From Comamonadaceae bacterium (lineage in GTDB: Bacteria > Pseudomonadota > Gammaproteobacteria > Burkholderiales > Burkholderiaceae_C), in contig CANBUY010000003.1 of assembly GCA_947372745.1 (NCBI GenBank), positions 24,001 to 87,992 of the forward strand: a stretch of 63,992 nucleotides of DNA, in the 5' to 3' direction. The notes under the pieces are model-generated. The model was given only the letters and a program-made list of their open reading frames with translations. It ran no database searches and was not told the origin of the DNA. Both the position numbers and the translations under genes were made by a program. Below, piece after piece: positions 44,945 to 54,096 of the stretch (its first letter is position 1; each line of letters opens with the position of its first letter).

Positions 44945-47900
44945 CTGCGACGTATAAACTGAACCCTTTAACCATGCCCCTCAAAGGCTTGCAGGTGATT
45001 GAAGCCTCAGCGGGCACTGGCAAAACCTGGACGCTGGCCGCGCTTTATGTGCGCTTGGTGCTGGGTCATCTGCTTGGCAGTACCGATATCGGCAGTGGCT
45101 TGTACCCGCCGCAAATTTTGGTCATGACCTTTACGGAGGCGGCCACTTCTGAATTGCGTGGTCGCATTCGCACACGCTTGTCGCAAGCGGCAAGGTTTTT
45201 TCGTCAGGGCGAACAAGCCGGTTTTGAGGTCGATGAATTCTTGCGCACCCTGCAATCTGAGATTGACGAGACCCAATGGCCCGCTTGCGCTCACCGTCTG
45301 GACATGGCGGCACAGTGGATGGACGATGCAGCCATCTTCACCATCCACGGCTGGAGCAGTCGAATGCTCAAAACCCACGCCTTTGACAGCGGCAGTTTGT
45401 TTCAGCAAAGCCGGGTTGAAGACAGCAAGAGGCTCAAGCTCACCGCCGTGCAAGACTACTGGCGTCAATGGTTTTACCCCTTAACGGCGATGCAGCTGGG
45501 AGCGATCAGCCCGCTGGGCGGAACACCGCAAGAACTGCTCAAAAAACTCGATGCACTTTGGACGCTTGAAGACCAAGCGCCGCAAACCCACAGCGAGGCG
45601 ACCCAGTCCCCTGACGCGCTTATCCACGAATGGGAAGTCTGGCAGACAAAGCGATCTGAATTGGAATCGCAGGTTCGACTCGGCTGGACGCCTGACATCG
45701 TTGCGCAAGTCACCGAGACGGCAAGCCGAAAGGTCCTTAAAGACTACCGGGCAAATTGGTTGCCAGGCTGGCTCACCCAAATGGCAGACTGGCTGGTTGG
45801 TCACGAGATCACGCTAGTGACCTTGCAGCGGTTTTCTATCAGTAGTCTGATTGAAAAAGGCTGGAGCGGTGCCAGTGAATACCTCGTTTTTGGCAGCATC
45901 CAAGCCCTGTGCGATCACCTAAGCCAGGAGCCCCCCGTAGACGACTTGCTGCTCGCCCACGCCGCCAGTGAGATCGGCAACGCCTACCGCCAGGCCAAAG
46001 CGCAGTTGGCGCAATTTGACTTTTCAGACCTGCTGCAAAACTTGTACCACGCCTTACAAGCGCCCGATGGCCGTTTGGCTGCCGCCATTCGCCAGCAATA
46101 CCCAGTGGCACTGGTCGATGAATTTCAAGACACTGACCCTTGGCAATACGGCGCTCTGGCCAAAATCTACGGCGAATCGCCAGACGCATTAGACACGCAC
46201 TCAGGCACTGGACTGGTCATGATTGGCGACCCCAAGCAAGCCATTTACAGCTTTCGCGGAGCCGACCTCAAGACCTATTTGACGGCCCGTCAGCAGGCCC
46301 AAGCCATACACACCTTGTCGGGCAACTTCCGCTCTACCCAAGGCCTGGTAGCCGCGATTAACCATGTATTTAACCGCGCTGACCGCCCCTTTGGCGATGT
46401 GCCGTTTGAGTTGGTCACCGCCTGCAACGACCAAGTGCTGCCCTTGCAAGTGAGCGGCCAGGCCCAAGCCGCCATGACGGTCTGGAACCTGCCGCACGCC
46501 AAAACCCCGTCTAAAGAAGTGGTGGCCAAGCAAATGGCCGCGCTGTTTGCTAGCCAAATGGTGAGCCTGCTCAACTTGGGTGCCGCCAAGCCGGGGGAAA
46601 TGGCGGTGTTGGTTCGTGGTTGGGTTGAGGCCCGCGCCATTCGCAACGCCTTGTCTCAGCGGGGCGTGCGCAGCGTTTATCTGTCAGAGCGCGACAGCGT
46701 CTTTGCCACTCAGCAAGCCACCGATTTGTGGCGCATTGTGCGCGCCGTAGCCACCCCACGCGCGACTCAGCTGGTCAGAGCCGCCCTCACAACGCAGTTG
46801 TGGGGCGCATCATGGACCGAACTGGAAGCCCTGTTTCAAAACGAACAAGCCTGGGATGAACTGACCGAGCGCTTTCATGGTTGGCAAAAAATCTGGCAAC
46901 GCCAAGGTTTTCTGCCCATGCTGCACCACCTGCTGCACGACCAGTCGATCCCCACCCGACTGCTCAATTTTGGCGATGGTCAACACAACGATGGTGAACG
47001 CCAACTCACCAACCTGCTGCACTTGGGCGACTTATTGCAAACCGCCAGCCTAGGCTTGCAAGGCGAAGGCGCGCTGATCCGCTACCTGGAAGACCAACTG
47101 CGCAACCCCCAAGCCAGCGGAGACATGGCCCAGCTGCGCTTGGAAAGCGACGCCAACCTGGTGCAGGTCATCACCATGCACAAGGCCAAAGGCTTGCAAT
47201 ACCCGCTGGTGTTTCTACCCTTTGCGTCGAGTTACAGGGCAGAAAAAAAGGACAACGGCAAGGACGACACGCTGCGTCTGGCTGAAGATATTCGCCTGCT
47301 CTACGTCGCGATGACCCGCGCCGAACAAGCCCTGTGGGTGGGTGTCTCTCAAATGAAAGGCGATGTAGAGGGCGACAAGCCAAAAGTCAAAAGTGCAATT
47401 TCAAAGCTTTTGGGCCGCCAAGCTGTTGGCGACTTGGCCCCCTGTTTAAAAGGCTGGGCCACCGAGCACATCGTGCTTTTAAGCGCCCCCGAGCCAAATG
47501 ATGCCCGCTACACCTCAGCGGAAGTTAGCAAAACCTGGAAGCCCGCGCTAACCCCCCAGCGCAGCTTAGTCAGCCGCTGGTGGACGGCCAGTTTTAGCGC
47601 CTTGACCCGCGACCTGGGCCAGCACTCGGCCCCCTTTGTGTTCCCTGATTCTGACCAGGACGAGCGCATGGGCGACGCGCAAACTGACAGCGCCACGCCA
47701 AACCAGCCCGACTTCACGGAGGGCAACCCTACTCAGCGCAGTGCTGAAGTGAAATTCAACGCCTTCAAGGCCGGCAGCACCTACGGCACCTTGCTGCATG
47801 ACTTGCTGGAGTGGCAGGCGCAAAAGGGCTGGCCGGCAGCCCAAGAAACCCCATCACCTGCCCTCACGGCGGAATGGACAAGCGTCGTCACCCGCAAAAC

Positions 47901-48531
47901 ACGGCACCTGGCCCTTGACGAAGCGCAACTGGTCCTGCTGGAGGATTGGATGAAGGCCACCGCCAGCACGCCTTTGCCGTTGCCGTCAAAAGAAGGCCAA
48001 ACGCGCACTATAGTTTTAGGAGCTATCCAAGCACATGAACATTGGTCTGAAATGGCTTTTAGTATGCAAGTTAAGCCATTGGCTAGCACGCAGATCGACC
48101 AACTGATTGGTCAACATATCTTGGTGGGGCAAGCCCGCCAAGCTCTGCAAGCCCGCCATCTGGAAGGCATGCTGACTGGCTTCATCGACTTGGTAGTGGC
48201 TGTAGAGGGGCGCTACTACGTGCTTGATTACAAATCCAACAAACTCCCCGCCTACGACCCCACGCACTTGCAGCAGGCCATTTTGGCGCACCGGTATGAC
48301 GTGCAATACACCCTGTATTTACTGGCGCTGCATCGTTTGCTCAAAGTGCGCGTGCAGGGGTATGACTATGACTTGCACATGGGCGGCGCCCTGTACCTGT
48401 TTTTGCGCGGCATTGATCAGCCCGGCGCGGGCCTGTATGTGGACCGGCCCCCCAAAGCCTTGATAGAGGCGCTAGATGCTGCGTTTTCAAAGCCACCACA
48501 GCCAACCGACTGGCACTGGGCTACCCCATGA
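44941..48531 (+). CDS. recB: exodeoxyribonuclease V subunit beta (RecB)
   Basis: Helicase-nuclease subunit, 1196 residues. The 3'-5' UvrD-like helicase has Walker A EASAGTGKTWTLAALY at about residue 20, VDEFQDTDPWQY at about 390 and HKAKGLQYPLVFLPF at about 745. The nuclease domain has the catalytic VLDYKSNKL at about 1094 and QLTLYLLALHRLL-type YTLYLLALHRLL after it. Bases 48003-48035 inside it resemble one of the short repeats of this genome, but the surrounding HWSEMAFSM is normal RecB sequence. Overlaps of four bases with recC and recD mark one operon. Confidence 0.94.
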   Translation: MTATYKLNPLTMPLKGLQVIEASAGTGKTWTLAALYVRLVLGHLLGSTDIGSGLYPPQILVMTFTEAATSELRGRIRTRLSQAARFFRQGEQAGFEVDEFLRTLQSEIDETQWPACAHRLDMAAQWMDDAAIFTIHGWSSRMLKTHAFDSGSLFQQSRVEDSKRLKLTAVQDYWRQWFYPLTAMQLGAISPLGGTPQELLKKLDALWTLEDQAPQTHSEATQSPDALIHEWEVWQTKRSELESQVRLGWTPDIVAQVTETASRKVLKDYRANWLPGWLTQMADWLVGHEITLVTLQRFSISSLIEKGWSGASEYLVFGSIQALCDHLSQEPPVDDLLLAHAASEIGNAYRQAKAQLAQFDFSDLLQNLYHALQAPDGRLAAAIRQQYPVALVDEFQDTDPWQYGALAKIYGESPDALDTHSGTGLVMIGDPKQAIYSFRGADLKTYLTARQQAQAIHTLSGNFRSTQGLVAAINHVFNRADRPFGDVPFELVTACNDQVLPLQVSGQAQAAMTVWNLPHAKTPSKEVVAKQMAALFASQMVSLLNLGAAKPGEMAVLVRGWVEARAIRNALSQRGVRSVYLSERDSVFATQQATDLWRIVRAVATPRATQLVRAALTTQLWGASWTELEALFQNEQAWDELTERFHGWQKIWQRQGFLPMLHHLLHDQSIPTRLLNFGDGQHNDGERQLTNLLHLGDLLQTASLGLQGEGALIRYLEDQLRNPQASGDMAQLRLESDANLVQVITMHKAKGLQYPLVFLPFASSYRAEKKDNGKDDTLRLAEDIRLLYVAMTRAEQALWVGVSQMKGDVEGDKPKVKSAISKLLGRQAVGDLAPCLKGWATEHIVLLSAPEPNDARYTSAEVSKTWKPALTPQRSLVSRWWTASFSALTRDLGQHSAPFVFPDSDQDERMGDAQTDSATPNQPDFTEGNPTQRSAEVKFNAFKAGSTYGTLLHDLLEWQAQKGWPAAQETPSPALTAEWTSVVTRKTRHLALDEAQLVLLEDWMKATASTPLPLPSKEGQTRTIVLGAIQAHEHWSEMAFSMQVKPLASTQIDQLIGQHILVGQARQALQARHLEGMLTGFIDLVVAVEGRYYVLDYKSNKLPAYDPTHLQQAILAHRYDVQYTLYLLALHRLLKVRVQGYDYDLHMGGALYLFLRGIDQPGAGLYVDRPPKALIEALDAAFSKPPQPTDWHWATP

Positions 48532-50342
48532 GCACGCTTCAAATCGACCCCTCGCCATTCACCCTGACCCGTTTAGACACCGCCTTTGCCCGCTACCTGC
48601 AAGACACCCAGCCCAGCAGCAATCCCCACCACAGCGTGCTGGCGGCTTTGGCCAGCCAGCAGTTTGGCCTTGGCCACGCCTGCCTTGATTTGTCTATGCT
48701 CGGCGCAGACCTGCGCCAAAGCGCCGCCAGCCTGCCTTGGCTCCAAAGCGGGGCCGATGGCGAATGCCCCAACAGCCCGCTGGTGCTAGACGGCCAAAGC
48801 CTGTACCTGCGCCGCAACTGGAATGCCGAGCAAAGCATCCGAACCGCCATCAGCGCCCGCCTAGTGCAGCCTTGCCCCGTGCCGCAAAACCTCGCGGCCT
48901 CATTGGCCCTGCTTTTTTCGCACACCAGCTCCACTGTCAACGCCAGTACCAGTGCCGCGCCAGATTGGCAAAAAGTGGCCTGCGCCCTGGCCGCCCGCCA
49001 GCGCTTTACCCTCATTACCGGCGGCCCCGGCACTGGCAAAACCACCACCGTGGTGCGCCTCCTGGCCCTGCTGCAATCAGACCCAGCCCGCCAACACGCC
49101 CCCTTGCGCATCGCCTTGGCCGCACCCACCGGCAAGGCTGCAGCCCGTTTGGGCGAATCCATCGCGTCAGCCCTTCAAAAACTGCCCGCCTCCATCCAGC
49201 AGCACATCCCCATCAAGGCCGTTACCCTGCACAAACTGCTGCAAGTGCGCGCCAACAGGGCCGAAGACGCCGTGCCCGAGCTGGCCGTGGACTTGGTGGT
49301 GGTAGACGAAGCTTCCATGATTGATTTGGAAATGATGGCCCGCCTGCTCGCTGCCGTGCCCCTGACCGCTAGCCTCATCTTGCTGGGCGACAAAGACCAA
49401 TTGGCCTCGGTAGAGGCGGGTGCCGTCATGGGCCAGCTGTGCGCTGACGCAGACCGAGCCCACTACAACCCCGACACCCTGGCCTGGGTAATGCAAAGCA
49501 CAGGGGAAGACCTAAACGCATGGGCCGGCCAAGGCACTGCCTTGGCCCAGCAAACCATCATGCTGCGCCACAGCCACCGCTTTGCGCAAGACAGCAGCAT
49601 CGGCCGATGGGCCAAAGCCGTTAACTCGGGCGATGTGGCCACCGTAGAAAAGCTTTGGAGCCAAGCGCCCAACTGGCAAAAAGATGCTCCGTCCCCCGTG
49701 ACCCGCCTGCAACCCACCCATGCCCAAGACCCACGCTTGGCCGCGCTGGTACAGCATGGCTGGCATGCTTGGCTTCAACAACTCCAACAGTTGACATCAA
49801 GTGAATTTACCGACGCCCAAGCCTTGGCAGCCTTGCAAGCGTTTGCCAAGTTTCAGGTGCTATGCGCTGTGCGCGAAGGCCCGTGGGGCGTAGAAGCGCT
49901 TAACCAACGCATAGCTGCCAGCCTGGGCTTTGCCCCCCAAGGCTGGTATGCCGGGCGCCCGGTCATGGTCACCCGCAACGACTACAACCTAAAACTCATG
50001 AACGGTGACGTGGGCGTGTGCCTGCCTCATGCGAACGGCTTGCGCGTGGCATTCCCCAACGGGCTAGGCGGCATCCACTGGGTGCTGCCATCCCGGCTTG
50101 ATGCGGTGGAAAGCGTGTTTGCCATGACGGTGCATAAATCGCAAGGCTCGGAGTTTGACCATGTGTGCCTGGTGTTGCCAGACCGGGCGGTGGCGGTTTT
50201 GACGCGGGAGCTGCTTTATACGGGGATGACGCGCTCTAAGGAGCGGTTGACTTTGGTGGCGGGGGATGCGGGGGTGTTGATGGGGGCTGTGCGGCAAAAA
50301 GTTTTGCGAACCGGTGGATTGCACAACGGGGTTTCTTGTTAA
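48528..50342 (+). CDS. recD: exodeoxyribonuclease V subunit alpha (RecD)
   Basis: 5'-3' superfamily 1B helicase of RecBCD, 604 residues. Walker A is TGGPGTGKTTTV (about 164-175), Walker B VVVDEASMIDLEMM (about 257-270) and the GDKDQLASVEAG motif follows at about 285. The C-terminal motif FAMTVHKSQGSEFDHV and LLYTGMTRSKERL complete the helicase. It ends the recCBD operon. A damaged copy of part of its 3' region lies at 51309-51394. Confidence 0.94.
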   Translation: MSTLQIDPSPFTLTRLDTAFARYLQDTQPSSNPHHSVLAALASQQFGLGHACLDLSMLGADLRQSAASLPWLQSGADGECPNSPLVLDGQSLYLRRNWNAEQSIRTAISARLVQPCPVPQNLAASLALLFSHTSSTVNASTSAAPDWQKVACALAARQRFTLITGGPGTGKTTTVVRLLALLQSDPARQHAPLRIALAAPTGKAAARLGESIASALQKLPASIQQHIPIKAVTLHKLLQVRANRAEDAVPELAVDLVVVDEASMIDLEMMARLLAAVPLTASLILLGDKDQLASVEAGAVMGQLCADADRAHYNPDTLAWVMQSTGEDLNAWAGQGTALAQQTIMLRHSHRFAQDSSIGRWAKAVNSGDVATVEKLWSQAPNWQKDAPSPVTRLQPTHAQDPRLAALVQHGWHAWLQQLQQLTSSEFTDAQALAALQAFAKFQVLCAVREGPWGVEALNQRIAASLGFAPQGWYAGRPVMVTRNDYNLKLMNGDVGVCLPHANGLRVAFPNGLGGIHWVLPSRLDAVESVFAMTVHKSQGSEFDHVCLVLPDRAVAVLTRELLYTGMTRSKERLTLVAGDAGVLMGAVRQKVLRTGGLHNGVSC

Positions 50343-50359
50343 ATATTTAAAGGGGTTTT

Positions 50360-51199
50360 ATGACTGAAAATTTAGGATGGCGCGACGCTGCCATTAGTGT
50401 TTTACGTGATCGCGGTGAAGCCATGCATTACAAAGATATAGCGGAGGCCATTAAGGAAAAAGGGCTTCGTGAAAACATGGGCGCTACACCAGCGATAACC
50501 GTGTTCACGGCCATCAGCCTAAATATGAAAAGATTTCCCGAGGAAACGCCATTTATTAAAAGTGGGGATGGTTGGTTTTTGCTAAAAACAAATGCAGAGG
50601 CTGAAACTGTTTTTCTTGCTCAAGACAATGATGAGGAAGATAAAGCAATTGCAATCAGTGAAGAAAGTGGGCTCATTGAAAATCTTGATGAAACCCTTAT
50701 CAGAGCATTTGGTATGTATTGGGAGCGATCATCCGTAGCTTGGAAAAATAATCCAAATATATATGGGCGACAGCAAAATGGTGCTGATTTAGTTAATTTT
50801 TCTGATCAGCGTGGTATATATCTTTTGCATGATGAGCGCAGTGTTGTTTATGTTGGAAGAGTCATTGACCAAGCCATGGGAAATAGATTACTCCAGCACA
50901 CAACCGACCGACTTCGTGGTCGTTGGATTCGCTTCTCTTGGTTTGGATTGCGCAAAGTGATGCCCAACGGGAAACTGGCTGATGATGACTCAACCGATAT
51001 ACAAACATCCCAAAAGAAGTTAATTGCGACACTTGAAGCCATTTTGATTGAAGGCCTTGAGCCCCCTCAAAACAGAAAGCGTGGAGACGATATCGGCGCC
51101 ATCGAATATCAGCAAGGCATTGATCCGAAGATCAAAGAGGTTGAAATGACAAAAATCATTGAAAATTTTACTTCTTACTTGAGAGATAATAAAAATTAA
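50360..51199 (+). CDS. winged-helix (HARE-HTH-like) and GIY-YIG nuclease-like protein
   Basis: A 279-residue two-domain protein directly behind recD with its own aggggt ribosome site. Residues about 1-75 match the HARE-HTH pattern: WRDAAISVLRDRGEAMHYKDIAEAI, then a DGWFLL wing. Residues about 150-230 resemble a GIY-YIG fold: RGIYLLHDERSVVYVGRV with GIY and YVG, then a conserved Arg in GNRLLQHTTDRLRGRW and a Glu in TLEAILIEGLEPPQNRK. HARE-HTH domains are often fused to restriction enzymes. Target DNA, if any, is unknown. It is lower in G+C than recD, consistent with acquisition. Confidence 0.78.
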   Translation: MTENLGWRDAAISVLRDRGEAMHYKDIAEAIKEKGLRENMGATPAITVFTAISLNMKRFPEETPFIKSGDGWFLLKTNAEAETVFLAQDNDEEDKAIAISEESGLIENLDETLIRAFGMYWERSSVAWKNNPNIYGRQQNGADLVNFSDQRGIYLLHDERSVVYVGRVIDQAMGNRLLQHTTDRLRGRWIRFSWFGLRKVMPNGKLADDDSTDIQTSQKKLIATLEAILIEGLEPPQNRKRGDDIGAIEYQQGIDPKIKEVEMTKIIENFTSYLRDNKN

Positions 51200-51631
51200 G
51201 AGTGATTATGTTTTTGAAAAGGCGTTCTAGGTCTTTTTGGAATTAGGTGCCGTAGGGTGCAAACACCTATCACGCTTGTCTATGGCTTCTATTGGAGTTT
51301 GGTCGTCACTTCCTTCGGGCAAGGCGGCATTCACTGGGTGCTGGCATCGCGGCTGGATGAGGTGGAGATTATTTTTGGGATAAAGGTTCATGACTTGCCG
51401 TAATTCGTATTCAGAGAACCAACCAATGGTTGCCGTTGTAGATTTACTGCGGGTTGACGGTATCCATCCATGCTTCATCGGTGATCAGTCATTCGCTTTG
51501 GGAGTAAGCGGACAGCTTGGTGTATATGCGAATATCTTAGTTTTTGAAAAACGCAACTGAAACCAATAACGTGAGTGTCTCGCATGCCATAGTTTTTCTA
51601 TGGACAAGACAACTAAATTACAGGGACATTT
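51200..51631. other. intergenic stretch with a recD remnant
   Basis: About 430 bases with no intact gene. It contains the recD-like fragment at 51309-51394 and the upstream region of the DUF262 gene. No terminator with a T-tract was recognised after the GIY-YIG gene. Confidence 0.5.
51309..51394 (+). pseudogene. fragment of a recD 3' region
   Basis: Encodes GGIHWVLASRLDEVEIIFG followed by IKVHDLP, which parallels GGIHWVLPSRLDAVESVFAM and TVHKSQG in recD (bases 50050-50138). The match is interrupted at both ends. It may be the scar of recombination between recD alleles when the island arrived, or a decayed second recD. Confidence 0.82.
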
Positions 51632-53497
51632 ATGAGCAGCATGCAGCAATCCAGCAAGGCCCAAGATCGCACATTGGGAGACTGGTTTCATTCCATCCAG
51701 CAAGGTAGCATCAAACTTCCCCGCTTTCAACGCTTTGAGGCTTGGGATCGCGGCCGAATTGCCAGCTTTCTGAACACCATCATCAATAACCTGCCCGTGG
51801 GCGTGACGTTAGCTTTAGAGGTTGCGGGCACGGAAAAATTCGAGTCGCGTTATATCGCAAGTTCTACACCGAATCCGAACAACACTGTTACCCAGCATTT
51901 GCTTGATGGCCAGCAGCGGTTAACGGCGTTTTGGCGCGCTATGCACAACAACTACGAGGGAGAGACTTTTTATGTCTATCTGCCCCAGTTCAATTTGGCA
52001 ACGAAAGCTGAAGGGGGTGAACCTGAAATCCGTTGCATCTCACGCTATGTGAACAAATTCAAACTCAGAATGCCGCTGTGGGCTGATGACCCGGCAAAGT
52101 GTTTTGAACGCGGCATGGTGCCTGTTTCATTGCTCAGGCCAGGCGACATTGCAAAGGAAATTGACAGTTGGCTGGCGGAGGCGACCAAGCCGCATAAGCC
52201 ACTATGGACTGACCCTGATGTCGGCAACAGGTTCGAAAAATTCTCTGAGATGAAGGACCGGCTGAAAGCAGAAATTACCACCTTGCGCGAACGGGTGACG
52301 CACTTCAACTTGCCGTACCTATCGCTCCCGGCAGATACCAGTAAAGATGTTGCATTGCAGGTTTTCATCAATATGAACACCAACAGCAAGGCGCTGTCGA
52401 TGTACGACATTATTGTGGCCGAGGTTGAAAACATTGCCGGAAAGTCTTTGCACGATTTGGTGGCAGGTTTAAATGAAACAAGCCCCCATGCCGCACGGTA
52501 CGGCGATGTATCGGATTTAGTTCTAACCACATCGGCTTTACTCCAGGAAGAATTGCCCAACACACGAGGCATGATCGACATGGACAAGCAGACCCTGCTC
52601 GATAACTGGCCAAAAGTTGAGCGTGGCTTGTCGCGCATGGCGTCCTTTCTGGAAGGCCAGCGCATTTTTGATGAAACGCGGTTGCCAACAAATGCAGTGC
52701 TGGCAGTGATCGCGGCAGCCTATGCACACATCCCGGATCACGGTGATTTTCTGGCAAAGGCGGAAAAGCTGCTGCGCCGTTATTTGTGGTCTGCATTCTT
52801 CACTGACCGCTATGAAAATTCCGCAGCTACAAGGGCTTCTGCAGATTTCAAGGCGCTCAAGAAATTGCTATTGGCTCCAGGCTTTGCCGAAGCTGAAATT
52901 GCGACCGTTCCGGTTCTCGATGTGAACGAGTTTCCATTGGCAGATGTTGACTCTCTACTGAAAGCACGTTGGCCGAAGGCCGTGGGCATCAAAGCCAGGG
53001 CTATCGTGGCGGTCACCACGTACCTTGGCGCATTCGATTTTGCCGATCACCAGAGTGCCACATTTGAGAGTGTCCAAAAGCGCGAGTATCACCATGTGTT
53101 CCCGGATGCCTTGCTGGCAGAAGCGGAAATCTATAGCTTTCTTGCTTTGAACTGCGCGTTGGTAACTGGGAAAACGAACCGAATGATCGGCAGGAAGGAC
53201 CCACTTGAATATTTGAGCGAACGTGTCGAATGGGCCGACGAAGGAGTAGTTACTGAACGATTGAAGTCCCATCTTATTTCGTTTGACTTGCTTTCCAAGG
53301 CCCATTACGACGGTCTGACAGACGCGGCATTGAAGGAGAAGCTGACCATGGACTTCAATGCCTATCTATTGGACCGAGCGCAGTTGGTTGCTGCGGCCAT
53401 GTTGCAATTGACCCAGGGCAACATCCCGTCTTTGAATGGTATGTGGACGGTGCATCTCTCCAACTCGATACCGAAAAATTCGGAAATCAAAGCATGA
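51632..53497 (+). CDS. DUF262/HNH protein (GmrSD-like)
   Basis: A 621-residue protein of the GmrSD/DUF262 class, known from type IV restriction of modified phage DNA. The N-terminal DUF262 (ParB-like) domain has LPRFQRFEAWDRGRIASFL (about 29-47) and the nucleotide-binding LLDGQQRLTAF (about 89-99). The C-terminal HNH-type (DUF1524-like) region has REYHHVFPDALL (about 483-494) and NCALVTGKTNRMIGRKDP (about 508-525). The ATG has an aggga site. It overlaps the next gene by four bases. Target specificity cannot be inferred. The downstream coupled genes may form part of the same system. Confidence 0.85.
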   Translation: MSSMQQSSKAQDRTLGDWFHSIQQGSIKLPRFQRFEAWDRGRIASFLNTIINNLPVGVTLALEVAGTEKFESRYIASSTPNPNNTVTQHLLDGQQRLTAFWRAMHNNYEGETFYVYLPQFNLATKAEGGEPEIRCISRYVNKFKLRMPLWADDPAKCFERGMVPVSLLRPGDIAKEIDSWLAEATKPHKPLWTDPDVGNRFEKFSEMKDRLKAEITTLRERVTHFNLPYLSLPADTSKDVALQVFINMNTNSKALSMYDIIVAEVENIAGKSLHDLVAGLNETSPHAARYGDVSDLVLTTSALLQEELPNTRGMIDMDKQTLLDNWPKVERGLSRMASFLEGQRIFDETRLPTNAVLAVIAAAYAHIPDHGDFLAKAEKLLRRYLWSAFFTDRYENSAATRASADFKALKKLLLAPGFAEAEIATVPVLDVNEFPLADVDSLLKARWPKAVGIKARAIVAVTTYLGAFDFADHQSATFESVQKREYHHVFPDALLAEAEIYSFLALNCALVTGKTNRMIGRKDPLEYLSERVEWADEGVVTERLKSHLISFDLLSKAHYDGLTDAALKEKLTMDFNAYLLDRAQLVAAAMLQLTQGNIPSLNGMWTVHLSNSIPKNSEIKA

Positions 53498-54075
53498 GTC
53501 AATTAATAGAAGCATTTCATTCGCAAATCACGTTGCCGGATGTACGACTTGCATCCGCCTACTATTCAATTCTAATTACGCTAGCAAAGCAGAAACAAAC
53601 TTTGACGTATGGTGAGTTGGTGGAAAAAGCGAAGGTCCAGTATCCTGACAGTCCCATAGTCCAGAATGCAATTGCCATCTCGACAGGTCGCCGATTAGAT
53701 GTCGTTCGGTTTTTCACTAATGCTCGTAATCTCCCTGACCTTACGTCACTGGTTATCAGCAAGGGCACGGGCGAGTGTGGTCCGGGATTTACAAGAAGTT
53801 TTGACCCAGTTACAACAAGGAACTACGTATTCACCTTCGACTGGTCGGAAGTATCTGCCGACTTTGACGGATTCGTTCAGCACACTGAAGCGTCCATCAA
53901 ACCACGCAAAAAGATCAGAGAAGACATGGCCCTGAAGTTAATGTCCGAACACTACCAGGTGCACAAAGCAACTTTGCCGACGACTATTAGAGACCACAGA
54001 GAATTGATCATTGAATTGATCATGGAAGGGCTCCCCGCTGACGAAGCGTTTTCGCAAATGGTGTGCGGAGCTTGA
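53494..54075 (+). CDS. unknown protein coupled to the DUF262 gene
   Basis: A 193-residue protein starting inside the stop of the DUF262 gene (ATGA), so it is translated together with it. The N-terminal 75 residues have the form of a winged-helix unit: YSILITLAKQKQTLTYGELV, then AIAISTGRRLDVVRFF, then a strand LPDLTSLVISKGTGECG. The C-terminal helix-rich part (KIREDMALKLMSEHYQVHK) has no known motif. No catalytic pattern is evident. It may be a DNA-binding or accessory subunit of the DUF262 nuclease, which is inference from coupling alone. Confidence 0.75.
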   Translation: MSQLIEAFHSQITLPDVRLASAYYSILITLAKQKQTLTYGELVEKAKVQYPDSPIVQNAIAISTGRRLDVVRFFTNARNLPDLTSLVISKGTGECGPGFTRSFDPVTTRNYVFTFDWSEVSADFDGFVQHTEASIKPRKKIREDMALKLMSEHYQVHKATLPTTIRDHRELIIELIMEGLPADEAFSQMVCGA

Positions 54076-54096
54076 CTATTTTTCATACTTGAAAAC

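Noticed and set aside
48003..48075. Repeat inserted in recB
   Set aside because: Bases 48021-48062 resemble the repeat unit at 15638, but the encoded HWSEMAFSM is normal RecB sequence, so most of the match may be chance. At best a short linker part is inserted.
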